Assembly (NCBI GenBank): GCA_965237785.1
Contig: OZ250159.1
Coordinates: 1,178,001-1,242,000 of the forward strand
DNA from: UBA6522 sp965237785
GTDB lineage: Bacteria > Pseudomonadota > Gammaproteobacteria > Steroidobacterales > Rariloculaceae
Length of the DNA stretch: 64,000 nt
Direction of reading: 5' to 3'
Shown: positions 33,931 through 42,803 of the stretch, in pieces
Layout of the letters: every line of letters begins with the position of its first letter
Numbering within the stretch: the first letter of the stretch is position 1
Notes under the pieces: generated by a model
The model's input: only the letters and a program-made list of their open reading frames with translations
Database searches by the model: none
Told to the model about the DNA's origin: nothing
Translations under genes and position numbers: made by a program

Positions 33931-35604
33931 ATGAACCAGCTGACCCGCACGAAGCAGCACGCCCTTGTTCCGCTATTCCTCGCCGGGGCGGTGCTTTCGG
34001 GATGCGCGCCGGTGAACGACGGTGAACCCTCCGCCATTGGCACGGACGATGCGCCGTCAAGTGGCTACCAAGTATATTTCGGCGACCTCCACAATCATTC
34101 CAATCTGACTTACGGGCACGGCTCGTTCGAAAACGCCCTTGAGAACGCGGCCCAGTCGCTCGATTTCTTCACCATTACACCCCACGCCATGTGGCCCGAT
34201 ATTGAAGATTTGCAGGGCAATCCGGAACTGGAGTGGGTGATCGAATATCACCAAAGCGCGTTCAGGCGCCTGCGCGACCCCGAGTTCTGGGCCGCCTACC
34301 TTGATCGACTCAATCAATACAATGTCCCCGGCGAACGGATTACCTTCCCGTCCTACGAGATTCACAGCCTCAAATACGGCGATCACGTGGTGGTTTCCAA
34401 ACTGCAGGATATCCAGCTGCCGCCCGCCGGGACGACCGTCGTTGAACTGCGCGATGCCGTTCTCGACCCGCAAAACACCATCATTACGCCGCACGGCATC
34501 GGCTATCAGTCGAGCTTTCGCGGTTACAACTGGGATTTTTTCAAAGAAGGCGCGCAGACGCCCTACGTGGAAATTTTCTCCCGGCACGGCGGCTCCGAGG
34601 GATCGGTGGGGCCGTTCGGCATGTACCACGACATGGGGCCGCGCGACTACGGCGGTTCCATGGAGGCGGGACTCAAGCGAGGGTACAAGTTCGGCGTCAT
34701 CGCGTCCTCGGATTCCCATGCCGGGCATCCCGGCGGTTTCGGCGACGGCCGCCTCGCGGTCCTTGCCGGCGACTTGACGCGGGACGCCATTTGGGAAGCC
34801 ATTCGCTCCCGGCGCGTCTATGCCACCACCGGCGCCAATATCGAGCTGGATTTTCGCATCAACGGCGCCTATATGGGCGAAGCCGTCTCCGATGACGAAT
34901 CGGGCCGGCGCACGATCCATGTCGCCGTCGAGGGTATGGATCAGATCGACTACGTCGAACTCGTCAAGAACGGCCGCACGCTGCACCGCGAGCACGTGAG
35001 CTATACGCCTGAATACGATGACGGCGGCGATCCGATCAGGGCGAAGATCAAATTCGAATTCGGCTGGAATCAGGTCGCGAGCCAGGACCGGATCGACTGG
35101 CGCGGCACGATCTCGCTGGAGGAAGGCCGGTTGCTCAAGGCCACGCCGCAGTTTCGCGGCGCGCCGTTCACGTCGCCACAGCGGGATCTCGAAGGCAACG
35201 AGGTGCCCTGGGAATCGTGGGTGAGCCGAATAACCGCTACCACCGGCAACAGCGTTTCCTTTGACGCCAAGAGCGAATCGAACCCGGCGCCGATGCAACC
35301 CGTGACACAGTCGATCGCCCTCGAAGTGGAAATGAGGCCCAGCGGGCGAATCGTCGCGAACGTCAACGGCCAGGAGTTTTCCTACACGTTGTCCGAACTG
35401 CTTCAAGGCAGCCAATCGCGCTTCATGCGCGGCTGGCTGACCGAGGCGGTGTCGTTTAACCGCGCCGTTCCCGAGAGCGGTTTCCTGGTCGAATTCGACC
35501 TGGACGATACCGCCAGTGAGGATGAGGACTATTACTTCTTGCGTGTTCGCCAGACCGACCACCAGTGGGCGTGGTCGAGTCCCATCTGGGTAAGTACGCA
35601 GTAA
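33931..35604 (+). CDS. DUF3604/PHP-like lipoprotein
   Basis: 557 residues starting at ATG 33931, which has GGAGGA upstream. The N-terminus is a lipoprotein signal (LFLAGAVLSGC). The N-terminal domain has PHP-type metal-binding histidines in order: YFGDLHNHSNLTYGHG near residue 50, ITPHAMW near 88, ITPHGIGY near 190 and ASSDSHAG near 265. A C-terminal beta-rich domain follows. Proteins with this layout are annotated DUF3604 and occur with sulfatases and polysaccharide genes, but their reaction is not established. Phosphoester or other ester hydrolysis is a guess from the PHP fold. It heads the rightward operon under operator 2. Confidence 0.75.
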   Translation: MNQLTRTKQHALVPLFLAGAVLSGCAPVNDGEPSAIGTDDAPSSGYQVYFGDLHNHSNLTYGHGSFENALENAAQSLDFFTITPHAMWPDIEDLQGNPELEWVIEYHQSAFRRLRDPEFWAAYLDRLNQYNVPGERITFPSYEIHSLKYGDHVVVSKLQDIQLPPAGTTVVELRDAVLDPQNTIITPHGIGYQSSFRGYNWDFFKEGAQTPYVEIFSRHGGSEGSVGPFGMYHDMGPRDYGGSMEAGLKRGYKFGVIASSDSHAGHPGGFGDGRLAVLAGDLTRDAIWEAIRSRRVYATTGANIELDFRINGAYMGEAVSDDESGRRTIHVAVEGMDQIDYVELVKNGRTLHREHVSYTPEYDDGGDPIRAKIKFEFGWNQVASQDRIDWRGTISLEEGRLLKATPQFRGAPFTSPQRDLEGNEVPWESWVSRITATTGNSVSFDAKSESNPAPMQPVTQSIALEVEMRPSGRIVANVNGQEFSYTLSELLQGSQSRFMRGWLTEAVSFNRAVPESGFLVEFDLDDTASEDEDYYFLRVRQTDHQWAWSSPIWVSTQ

Positions 35605-35634
35605 GTGTGCCGTACCCGCCAGGAAGTCCGGTGA

Positions 35635-36630
35635 ATGACACAGGTTAACGCCGCTATGTGGAGACTCGGTATCGATATCGGCGGCACCGCGGTCAAACTG
35701 GCGGTGGCCGACGAAACGGGCCGCACGTGCTACGAGAACAGCGGCGTGACGCACACGGACAGGGGCCTGGCACCGTTCCTGGCGCATCTTCGCGGCGCCA
35801 TTGACGAGGCGTTGGCGTGCGCTCGGCGAGGCGGTGTCGAGGTTTCGGCGATCGGCATCGGTGTACCGGGTCTGGTTCACGACAATCGCGTTGTCGGGGC
35901 CATCAACAACCTCCCTCTGTTGAAAGGCGTTTCGCTGGCGGACGAGCTGGCGGGTGTGCAATTGCCCATTCAGGTCGAAAATGACGGTTTCCTGATGGGC
36001 ATCGCGGAATCCTGCTTCGGCGCGGCGGTACACGCGTCCAACGTCGTATTCCTTACCGTGGGCACGGGCATCGGGGCCGCGCTGAAGTTGAACGGCCGAT
36101 TCTATCGCGGCGCCAACCGCCGGGCCTGTGAGATCGGCCACATGGTGCTGTCGTACGGCGGCGTACGTTGCACCTGCGGAAACCATGGCTGCTTTGAAGG
36201 GTTGGCCTCTACCTCCGCGTTGCTGCGCCAGTACGGGGACCTGACCGGAAGGGATGCCTCAGCGGGCCATACGCCGCCGACCGGCCCCGACCTGGTTCGC
36301 CGCTATTTGGACGGCGAGCGGTCCGCGGTGAAGGCGTTTGACCAGCATTTCGAGTATCTCGCCAGCGGAGTCGCCAGCCTGATCAACATTTTCGATCCCC
36401 AGCAGGTGGTCATCGGTGGCGGGATCACCGAATCCGGCGACTTCTACCTGGGAGCACTCAGGCGACGGGTATCGGAGCGCTTGATGGAGGGCATGATGGG
36501 AGCCACCTCGATCGACCGGGCGGAACTGGGAAATTGGGCCGGATGCATCGGCGCCACGTGTCTGTTTTCCGACGCCGGCGCGGCATTGGCCGTACCGCTG
36601 GACATCACGCCGGACAGGTGCCATGGGTAA
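35635..36630 (+). CDS. ROK-family sugar kinase (N-acetylhexosamine kinase candidate)
   Basis: 331 residues. The phosphate-binding LGIDIGGTAVKLAVAD is at the N-terminus, followed by VENDGFLMGIAE near residue 115 and GTGIGAAL. The ROK zinc motif is GHMVLSYGGVRCTCGNHGC near 165. Kinases of this group phosphorylate glucose, GlcNAc, ManNAc or GalNAc. In a chondroitin-type locus beside an amino-sugar deaminase, GalNAc or GlcNAc is the likely substrate, so an AgaK- or NagK-like role is inferred. It overlaps the permease by 8 bases, and all genes from 33931 to 38946 lie in one orientation. Confidence 0.84.
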   Translation: MTQVNAAMWRLGIDIGGTAVKLAVADETGRTCYENSGVTHTDRGLAPFLAHLRGAIDEALACARRGGVEVSAIGIGVPGLVHDNRVVGAINNLPLLKGVSLADELAGVQLPIQVENDGFLMGIAESCFGAAVHASNVVFLTVGTGIGAALKLNGRFYRGANRRACEIGHMVLSYGGVRCTCGNHGCFEGLASTSALLRQYGDLTGRDASAGHTPPTGPDLVRRYLDGERSAVKAFDQHFEYLASGVASLINIFDPQQVVIGGGITESGDFYLGALRRRVSERLMEGMMGATSIDRAELGNWAGCIGATCLFSDAGAALAVPLDITPDRCHG

Positions 36631-37900
36631 GACGCGCAATCCGGCGGTTGTCCTGTTCATCCTCGTGATCTGGTTCGCAATTTCCTTTGTGACCAACATC
36701 ATCGGGCCACTGATGCCCATCATTATCGATGACTTCGATCTGACCCTGACTTTGGCGGCCCTGCTGCCGTTCTCGTTCTTCCTCGCTTATGGCATTGCGT
36801 CCATTCCATCGGGCTTCATGATCGAATCCATTGGCATGAAACGCTCGATGCTGGCCGCGTTCGCGCTCAATTTGGCGGGCGCGACCGCCTTTTCACTGTT
36901 TCCGGGATATGGAGTCGTCGTCGCTTCGTTATTTGTGATCGGCATTGGCATGGCCATGTTGCAGGTCATCATCAATCCCCTGATGCGCACCTCGGGAGGC
37001 GAAGAACACTTCGCGTTCTTTTCGGTTCTGGGACAGCTTGTGTTTGGGTTGGCTTCCTTCGTCAGTCCCTTCGTATTTACCTACCTCGTAACCCATTTGC
37101 CGGACCCGAACCGGTCCAACCTTTTCCTGGATACGCTGCGCGGCCTCGCGCCCGCCGACCTCAGCTGGGTTTCGTTGTACTGGCTGTTCTGTGCCGCCTT
37201 TGCGATTTTGCTATCCATTGTCGCCCTGATCCGTCTGCCGGCAGTCGCCCTCAAAGCTCAGGAAAAGACGGGGACCCTGGGGGCGTATCGGGAACTTCTT
37301 GGGAATCGGCACGCGCTGATGTTCTTTTTTGGAATCGTATGCTACGTCGGCACCGAGCAAGGCATCGCCAACTGGATGTCCGAATTTCTGCAAACCTACC
37401 ACGGCGTCGATCCGCAAACCGCCGGTGCGGGCCTGGTCGGGCGATTCTGGGGTTTGATGTCCATGGGTTGCCTGGTTGGCCTGGGGCTGTTGAAAATCAT
37501 GGATTCCCGCACGCTCTTGCGGCTGGCCTGCACTGCTGCCGCCGCCTGCGTGTTGGGGGCCTTGTATGGACCGAGCGAGGTCTCCGTGATGGCTTTTCCG
37601 TGGATTGGTTTCTTTCTCTCGGTGATGTTTTCGATCGTATTTTCCCTGGCATTGAATTCGGTGGAAGTCCACCATGGAGCGTTTTCCGGCATTCTCTGCA
37701 CCGGTATCTTTGGCGGTGCGCTGGTGCCGCTGCTGATCGGAGTGACCGGTGACCTGGCTGGATTGCGCACGGCGATGTTGATCAATCTGGTCACGCTGGC
37801 GTACCTGTTCGTCATCGGGATGCGGGCACGCCCGCTGATCGAAAACAGCAGAATCTCCATGAGCGATCTGAAGCGCGGATTTTCCGGCGGATCACCGTGA
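36623..37900 (+). CDS. FHS-family MFS sugar permease (NagP/FucP-like)
   Basis: 425 residues with about 12 hydrophobic helices. FAISFVTNIIGPLMPIIIDD at the first helix and GIASIPSGFMIESIGMKRSM after the second are typical of the FHS (fucose-galactose-hexosamine) group of proton symporters. GTEQGIANWMSEFLQ at mid-protein is the group's conserved substrate segment. It is placed between a ROK kinase and a SIS-domain deaminase, so N-acetylhexosamine import across the inner membrane is the best inference. It overlaps both neighbours (8 and 4 bases), implying coupled translation. Confidence 0.83.
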   Translation: MGKTRNPAVVLFILVIWFAISFVTNIIGPLMPIIIDDFDLTLTLAALLPFSFFLAYGIASIPSGFMIESIGMKRSMLAAFALNLAGATAFSLFPGYGVVVASLFVIGIGMAMLQVIINPLMRTSGGEEHFAFFSVLGQLVFGLASFVSPFVFTYLVTHLPDPNRSNLFLDTLRGLAPADLSWVSLYWLFCAAFAILLSIVALIRLPAVALKAQEKTGTLGAYRELLGNRHALMFFFGIVCYVGTEQGIANWMSEFLQTYHGVDPQTAGAGLVGRFWGLMSMGCLVGLGLLKIMDSRTLLRLACTAAAACVLGALYGPSEVSVMAFPWIGFFLSVMFSIVFSLALNSVEVHHGAFSGILCTGIFGGALVPLLIGVTGDLAGLRTAMLINLVTLAYLFVIGMRARPLIENSRISMSDLKRGFSGGSP

Positions 37901-38946
37901 ATGCGCCCGCGAGCGTGCGGCCAACCCCAACCCGAATGTTCAGTGAAGCGGCTTCGGCGCCCGACGCCGTCCGCCGGCTGCTGGATTGCAGCGGCGAACT
38001 CTTCTCGGCGCTGGCAGCCGATGTCCATCGGTTTGCCCCGACGATGGTGGTGACCTGCGGACGCGGCAGCTCCGATCATGCCGCCCTGTATGGAAAATAC
38101 CTGTTCGAATCCCGGTTGCGGCTGGCGACTTCATCCGCGGCGCCCTCCATCGCTTCGGTATACGGCGCAAAGCTGAATTTGCGTGGTGCCTTGTACATCG
38201 CCATTTCGCAATCGGGACGCAGCCCCGATGTCGTGCGTCACGCCGCGATGGCCCGTGGCCAAGGCGCCAAGGTCGTCGCGCTGGTCAACGAATCGCAGTC
38301 GCCCCTGGCTGGCGTGGCACATTGGGTTATACCCCTTGGCGCGGGCCCGGAGGTCAGCGTCGCCGCCACGAAGTCGTATCTCGTTTCGATCGCGGCGCTG
38401 GCGTTGCTGGTGGGTCACCTCGGGGGTGACCAACGGCTTCTGGACGGGTTGCGCATCATACCGGACGCAATGGAGGCGGCTTGGAAGTGCGATTGGAGCC
38501 CGCTGCTCAGCGTGTTGCGGCCCGCCATCAACCTGTTTGTCGTCGGCCGCGGCGTCGGTTTTGCGCTTTCCCTGGAAGCCGCGTTGAAACTGAAGGAAAC
38601 CTGCGGATTGCACGCCGAAGCCCACAGCGCGGCGGAAGTCCGCCACGGACCGATGGCCATGGTCGGCGAGGGCTTTCCGTTACTTGTGTTTTCTCAAAAC
38701 GACGCGGCGCGGACGAGCGTGATGCGGTTTGTGCGCGATGCGCGCAGGCACGGCGCCACGACGTTTGTCGCCGGCGAAAGTGGTCCCGGTCCCTGCGTCC
38801 TGCCCTGCGCCGAGCCGCCGCACGCGCTGCTTGCGCCACTGGTTCTGGCGCCGAGCCTCTATCGTTTCGCAAACGCCCTGTCACTCGCCAGGGGGCTGAA
38901 CCCGGACACCCCGCCGCGCCTCAAAAAGGTGACCGAAACCCGGTAA
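37897..38946 (+). CDS. SIS-domain amino-sugar-phosphate deaminase (AgaS/NagB-II-like)
   Basis: 349 residues with two SIS domains. The first has TCGRGSSDHAALYGKYLFES near residue 53 and AISQSGRSPDVV near 108. The second has FVVGRGVGFALSLEAALKLK near 215 and EVRHGPMAMV near 248. The absence of an N-terminal glutaminase domain separates it from GlmS. AgaS/NagB-II proteins deaminate galactosamine- or glucosamine-6-phosphate to a ketohexose phosphate. No deacetylase (NagA/AgaA) is in the window, so that step must be encoded elsewhere. ATGA overlap with the permease. It converges with a sulfatase with one base between them. Confidence 0.83.
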   Translation: MNAPASVRPTPTRMFSEAASAPDAVRRLLDCSGELFSALAADVHRFAPTMVVTCGRGSSDHAALYGKYLFESRLRLATSSAAPSIASVYGAKLNLRGALYIAISQSGRSPDVVRHAAMARGQGAKVVALVNESQSPLAGVAHWVIPLGAGPEVSVAATKSYLVSIAALALLVGHLGGDQRLLDGLRIIPDAMEAAWKCDWSPLLSVLRPAINLFVVGRGVGFALSLEAALKLKETCGLHAEAHSAAEVRHGPMAMVGEGFPLLVFSQNDAARTSVMRFVRDARRHGATTFVAGESGPGPCVLPCAEPPHALLAPLVLAPSLYRFANALSLARGLNPDTPPRLKKVTETR

Positions 38947-38947
38947 T

Positions 38948-40441
38948 TCACCGGCCCGATCTCTCGCCGGTGGCGCGCGCAGCCTCCGCCTGTTGGCTGC
39001 GCCCGGCCAGTTCCCGTGCCAGCCTGGCGCGGGCCGCCAGGTGATCGCGCTCATTCACCACGTTGGTGAACTCCGCGGGATCCGTACGGTAATCGTAGAG
39101 TTCAACGCCCCATTGTCCGCCACCCCATTCCGTATAGCGGTAGCGTTCGGTGCGGATGGACCGACCCATGATTTCGCGGTATCGCCATTCCTCACGGTCC
39201 CGTCCGGCCATACTCAACGCCATCGTGTAGGCGCTTTCGCGCACCGAATGCCGCGGATCCTCCAGCACCGGCACGAGACTGTACCCGGCCACCGCTTCGG
39301 GGATGTCGAGCCCGGCAAGTTCCACCACGGTGGGATAGAGGTCGACGAGCTCGGCCAGCGACGAGGTACTTTCGCCGCGCGGATAGTGGGTGCCGGCCTG
39401 CTTCGGGACCGAGACGATGAGCGGAACACGGGCGGAGCCTTCGAACAAATCGCCCTTTTGCCACAATCCGTGCGCGCCCAACTGGTAGCCGTGATCCGAT
39501 ACCAGCACGACGACGGTGCTCTGACGAAGTGACGCCGCATCCAGCGCGCCGAGCAGCCGCCCGACCTGGGCGTCCATATAGGAAATGGAGGCGTAGTACC
39601 CCTGAATTGCCGCGACCTTGTCAGCCTCGCTCATCTGTAACTGGCCCGGCCGGTCCGCGAGCGCCGGCGTCGGGATATCGGCGCGGTCGGTCGCGAAGTC
39701 CGGCGGCGGCTCAATATCGGCCGGCGGGTATTGCGAGAAGTACGATGCGGGGGCCACGAAGGGCGTATGCGGCCGAAAGTAGCCGACCGCCAGGAAGAAG
39801 GGCCGGCCGGTGTCGTCCGGATGATAGGCGTTCAGCAGACTGATGGCTTCGTCGGTGACCAATGCGTCGGTATGCCGCGATCCGTCGTCGGGGACACTGA
39901 GCCAACTCAAGGTCGCACCGATGGGTGTGCGCGGCTCAATCGTGTAGACCTCGGACCCGTAGTCGACGTCGATACCCCTCGGATTGCGGCGCTGCTCCCA
40001 TGATTGAGCATCGTCGAGACCGTTCGTGCCAATATCCCCGGGCACGTTGTAATGAAACACCTTGCCGACCCGGGCGGTGAAGTACCCGTTTCGCCGAAAC
40101 AGCTCCGGCAGAGTGACCGCGTCGGCAACGAAGTCGCGAAAATGCACGTCATTGCTGACGACACCGGTTTGCCCTGGATACAGTCCGGTGAGGAAACTCG
40201 ATCGACTCGGCGAACAAACCGGGTATTGCGCGTAGGCAGCGTCGAACCTCAGGCCTTGCGACGCAAGCCGGTCGATGGACGGCGACTGCACCTGTGGATG
40301 GCCGTATGCCCCGAGGTCCGCGTTGAGATCGTCCACGGTAATAAAGAGGATATTGAGGCGATCCTGTGCCGACGGCGCGCTGACGGCAATCAGCAACAGC
40401 GCGGCGGCGCAGGCAACGCGGGTTGAACCGAATCTATTCAT
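38948..40441 (-). CDS. Secreted sulfatase (iduronate-2-sulfatase-like)
   Basis: 497 residues with a signal peptide (MNRFGSTRVACAAALLLIAV). Metal site NILFITVDDLNADLGAYG is near residue 30. The formylglycine motif is canonical (Cys76 in VCSPSRSSFLTG). VGKVFHYNVPG, GYFRPHTPFVAP and VSDHGYQLGAHGLWQKGD are characteristic of iduronate-2-sulfatase-type S1 enzymes. A role in removing 2-O-sulfate from dermatan- or chondroitin-type uronates fits the locus. It is transcribed leftward from the intergenic region carrying operator 3. Confidence 0.87.
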   Translation of the reverse strand: MNRFGSTRVACAAALLLIAVSAPSAQDRLNILFITVDDLNADLGAYGHPQVQSPSIDRLASQGLRFDAAYAQYPVCSPSRSSFLTGLYPGQTGVVSNDVHFRDFVADAVTLPELFRRNGYFTARVGKVFHYNVPGDIGTNGLDDAQSWEQRRNPRGIDVDYGSEVYTIEPRTPIGATLSWLSVPDDGSRHTDALVTDEAISLLNAYHPDDTGRPFFLAVGYFRPHTPFVAPASYFSQYPPADIEPPPDFATDRADIPTPALADRPGQLQMSEADKVAAIQGYYASISYMDAQVGRLLGALDAASLRQSTVVVLVSDHGYQLGAHGLWQKGDLFEGSARVPLIVSVPKQAGTHYPRGESTSSLAELVDLYPTVVELAGLDIPEAVAGYSLVPVLEDPRHSVRESAYTMALSMAGRDREEWRYREIMGRSIRTERYRYTEWGGGQWGVELYDYRTDPAEFTNVVNERDHLAARARLARELAGRSQQAEAARATGERSGR

Positions 40442-40530
40442 CGCCCCCTACGTACGGATGTACATTTCATGCTATACCAAGCCTCTCAGACCGATCCACG
40501 CGTCCGAAGAGAGCAACGGCCTTGCTCGCT

Positions 40531-40544
40531 CGACAGCGCTGTCA
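40531..40544. promoter_or_regulatory. Putative LacI operator 3
   Basis: CGACAGCGCTGTCA contains the same perfect 12-base palindrome as operator 1. It lies between the leftward sulfatase (start 40441) and the rightward operon (start 40600) that ends with the second PL8 gene and includes the LacI gene itself. That placement suggests autoregulation. Confidence 0.72.
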
Positions 40545-40599
40545 TACACTATGCCCGCGCGCGGCGGCGGTCAAGTTCGGGCTCAAGGGGTAGCGTCGA

Positions 40600-41739
40600 G
40601 TGAAGCAAATGCAGCGGCGAGAGTTCCTGAAATCAGCGGCGGCCGGAGGGGCGATGGCGGCTGCGGGAGCCTGCGCCGCTAGCGACGCGCAGACGGGCGG
40701 GGCGGCTTCGGGCGACACGCGTGCGCAACCGCCGCCGTTGCGCATGCAGGTCGGCACTCAGCGCCGGCCGACGGACCGGGAAATCCTGGAGTTCTGTAAG
40801 CGCCACGGTGTCAATCACGTCTGCGGTTACCCATTGGATCCGGACCTTAACGATACGCGAAAATTCTGGACGCTCGACGAACTCGAACGAACGCGCGATC
40901 TTTGCACACAACACGGCGTTTCCCTGGACATGGTCACCGTGCCCCTGCTTTGGAGTCGATCAGTGGACCGCGCCCGATTCAGCGCGATCGTGCTCGCCGA
41001 CGACCCCGAAAGGCAGCGTGACATCGAACATATCCAAACCATGATCATGCACTGTGCCAAGGCCGGAATCCCCGCCTTCAAATACAATCTGAATTTGCTC
41101 GGCGTGCTGCGAACGGAGTCGACGCCCGGGCGCGGCGGCAGCCGGTATTCGACGTGGAAGCGGGCGGATGCCGGGGACCGCGAACTCACGCGGGCGGGCA
41201 TCGTAAACGAAGATGAATTCTGGGAGCGAATCGGTCATTTCCTGGAGCAGATCGTTCCGGTATGCGAGGAATTTCAGGTCAGGGCGGCGTGTCATCCACA
41301 CGACCCCGGCGTGCCACCCGAGGGGTTCCAGGGTGTCGACCGGGTGCTCGGCACGGTGGACGGGTTGAAACGGTTCACGGCCCTGCATGAAAGCGACTTT
41401 CACGGCCTCAACTTTTGCGTCGGAACGGCCGCGGAAATGCTCGACGAACCGGGCCGGGACGTCTACGGCGTGGTGCGCTATTTCGGTGAACGCAACAAGT
41501 TGTTTAATATTCATATGCGCAATATTCGCGGCCGCAGGGACGATTTCCAGGAAGTGTATATCGACGAAGGAGATATTGACGTCTACCGCGTGCTGATGAC
41601 GCTGCGGGAGACCGGTTATCGCCATATGGTCATGCCGGATCACGTTCCCGGCCATGCCGACGACCCCGGGCGGCGCCAGGGATTCGCACATGCCTTCGGC
41701 TATCTTCAGGGCGTGATGAACGCCGTGGGGAGGGTCTGA
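40600..41739 (+). CDS. Tat-exported mannonate dehydratase-like TIM-barrel protein
   Basis: 379 residues from GTG 40600, which has AAGGGG 9 bases upstream. The N-terminus is a twin-arginine signal (MQRREFLKSAAAGGAMAAAG) with a Cys in GACAAS that could also be lipidated. The barrel shows UxuA-type motifs: HGVNHVCGYPLD near residue 68, RAACHPHDPGVPPEGFQG near 228, FNIHMRNIRGR near 304 and HMVMPDHVPGHADDPGRRQG near 346. These residues bind Mn/substrate in mannonate dehydratase. UxuA is normally cytosolic, so export is striking and a changed substrate is possible. The LacI gene starts 2 bases after its stop. Confidence 0.75.
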   Translation: MKQMQRREFLKSAAAGGAMAAAGACAASDAQTGGAASGDTRAQPPPLRMQVGTQRRPTDREILEFCKRHGVNHVCGYPLDPDLNDTRKFWTLDELERTRDLCTQHGVSLDMVTVPLLWSRSVDRARFSAIVLADDPERQRDIEHIQTMIMHCAKAGIPAFKYNLNLLGVLRTESTPGRGGSRYSTWKRADAGDRELTRAGIVNEDEFWERIGHFLEQIVPVCEEFQVRAACHPHDPGVPPEGFQGVDRVLGTVDGLKRFTALHESDFHGLNFCVGTAAEMLDEPGRDVYGVVRYFGERNKLFNIHMRNIRGRRDDFQEVYIDEGDIDVYRVLMTLRETGYRHMVMPDHVPGHADDPGRRQGFAHAFGYLQGVMNAVGRV

Positions 41740-41741
41740 AC

Positions 41742-42803
41742 ATGACAGCCAAACAGGCAACGATCTACGACGTGGCCAGGGAGGCCAGCGTATCGTTCAA
41801 GACCGTATCGCGGACGCTGAACGGAGAGCAAAGCGTCCGCCCGGCCACCCGCCAGCGCGTGATTGCGGCGGTCAAGAAATTGAATTACACGCCCAATCCG
41901 GCCGCTCGGCGGTTGGCGGGAAACCGCTCCTATACGGTCTCGCTCATCTACGATGGCGATTTCAGTTCCTATATCGCCGGTTTGCAACTCGGCATGATCG
42001 GCGCCTGCATGCCGCTGGACTACGAACTCATTCTGCACCCCTGCGATGTGCGCGCCGAATCTCCAACCGAGGACATCACCACGTTCGTGAATCAGACGAG
42101 AGTCGACGGGGTCGTCGTGACACCTCCGCTTTGCGACAACCGGGAGCTGATTTCGGCGCTGGAGAAAATGAACATCAAACACGTCATGATCTCACCGCAA
42201 GATCACGATCGGGGACTGCAAGTCTATTTCATGGAGTATCAGGCTGCGTATGATCTGACCTCGTATTTGATCGACCTCGGTCATCGGCGTATCGGGTTCA
42301 TCAAGGGGCACCCCGCGCACAGCTCAAGCGCGGCTCGTTACGAAGCCTATAAAGCGGCCTTGAGCGACGCCGGTATCCGTCTCGATTCGAGCATCGTTGC
42401 CAACGGGTCGTTCAATTTCCACTCGGGCGTTGTGGGCGCCGGGAAAATTCTCAACGCCACCAGGCCGCCGACGGCGATCTTCGCAAGCGATGACGATACG
42501 GCGGTCGGCGTCATGCACTACGCGCATGACCAGGGCATCGATATTCCCGCGCAGCTGTCCGTGGCCGGCTTCGACGACGTACCGATTTCGCGCTACATCT
42601 GGCCGACGCTGACGACCGTGCGGCAACCCATCCAGTTGATGGGCGCCAAGGCGGCTGAGCTCCTGTTCGACGCCATCCGCGCGGACAAGGCCGTCAAGCT
42701 GGACTCTGTAGCGACCATCCTGGAATACGAGATTGTTGAACGGGACTCCTGTGCCCGCCCCGCCGGGCGCAGGCAGCACTCTTCACGGACAAACCCGCAA
42801 TGA
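41742..42803 (+). CDS. LacI-family transcriptional regulator of the glycosaminoglycan locus
   Basis: 353 residues. The N-terminal HTH (ATIYDVAREASVSFKTVSRT, about residues 6-25) is followed by a hinge helix (YTPNPAARRLAG). A periplasmic-binding-protein-like effector domain has TRVDGVVVTPP near 115, LGHRRIGFIKGHP near 181 and LSVAGFDDVPIS near 270. It lies inside the rightward operon under operator 3, and the consensus TGACAGCGCTGTCA in both divergent regions is the inferred binding site. The effector is probably a catabolic intermediate of the released sugars. The stop overlaps the next sulfatase (ATGA at 42800-42803). Confidence 0.88.
   Translation: MTAKQATIYDVAREASVSFKTVSRTLNGEQSVRPATRQRVIAAVKKLNYTPNPAARRLAGNRSYTVSLIYDGDFSSYIAGLQLGMIGACMPLDYELILHPCDVRAESPTEDITTFVNQTRVDGVVVTPPLCDNRELISALEKMNIKHVMISPQDHDRGLQVYFMEYQAAYDLTSYLIDLGHRRIGFIKGHPAHSSSAARYEAYKAALSDAGIRLDSSIVANGSFNFHSGVVGAGKILNATRPPTAIFASDDDTAVGVMHYAHDQGIDIPAQLSVAGFDDVPISRYIWPTLTTVRQPIQLMGAKAAELLFDAIRADKAVKLDSVATILEYEIVERDSCARPAGRRQHSSRTNPQ

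Noticed and set aside
34057..36186. A 709-codon minus-strand open frame opposite the DUF3604 and ROK genes
   Set aside because: The plus strand carries recognisable PHP and ROK motifs with good starts. The antisense translation is low-information and Arg/Val/Gly-rich.
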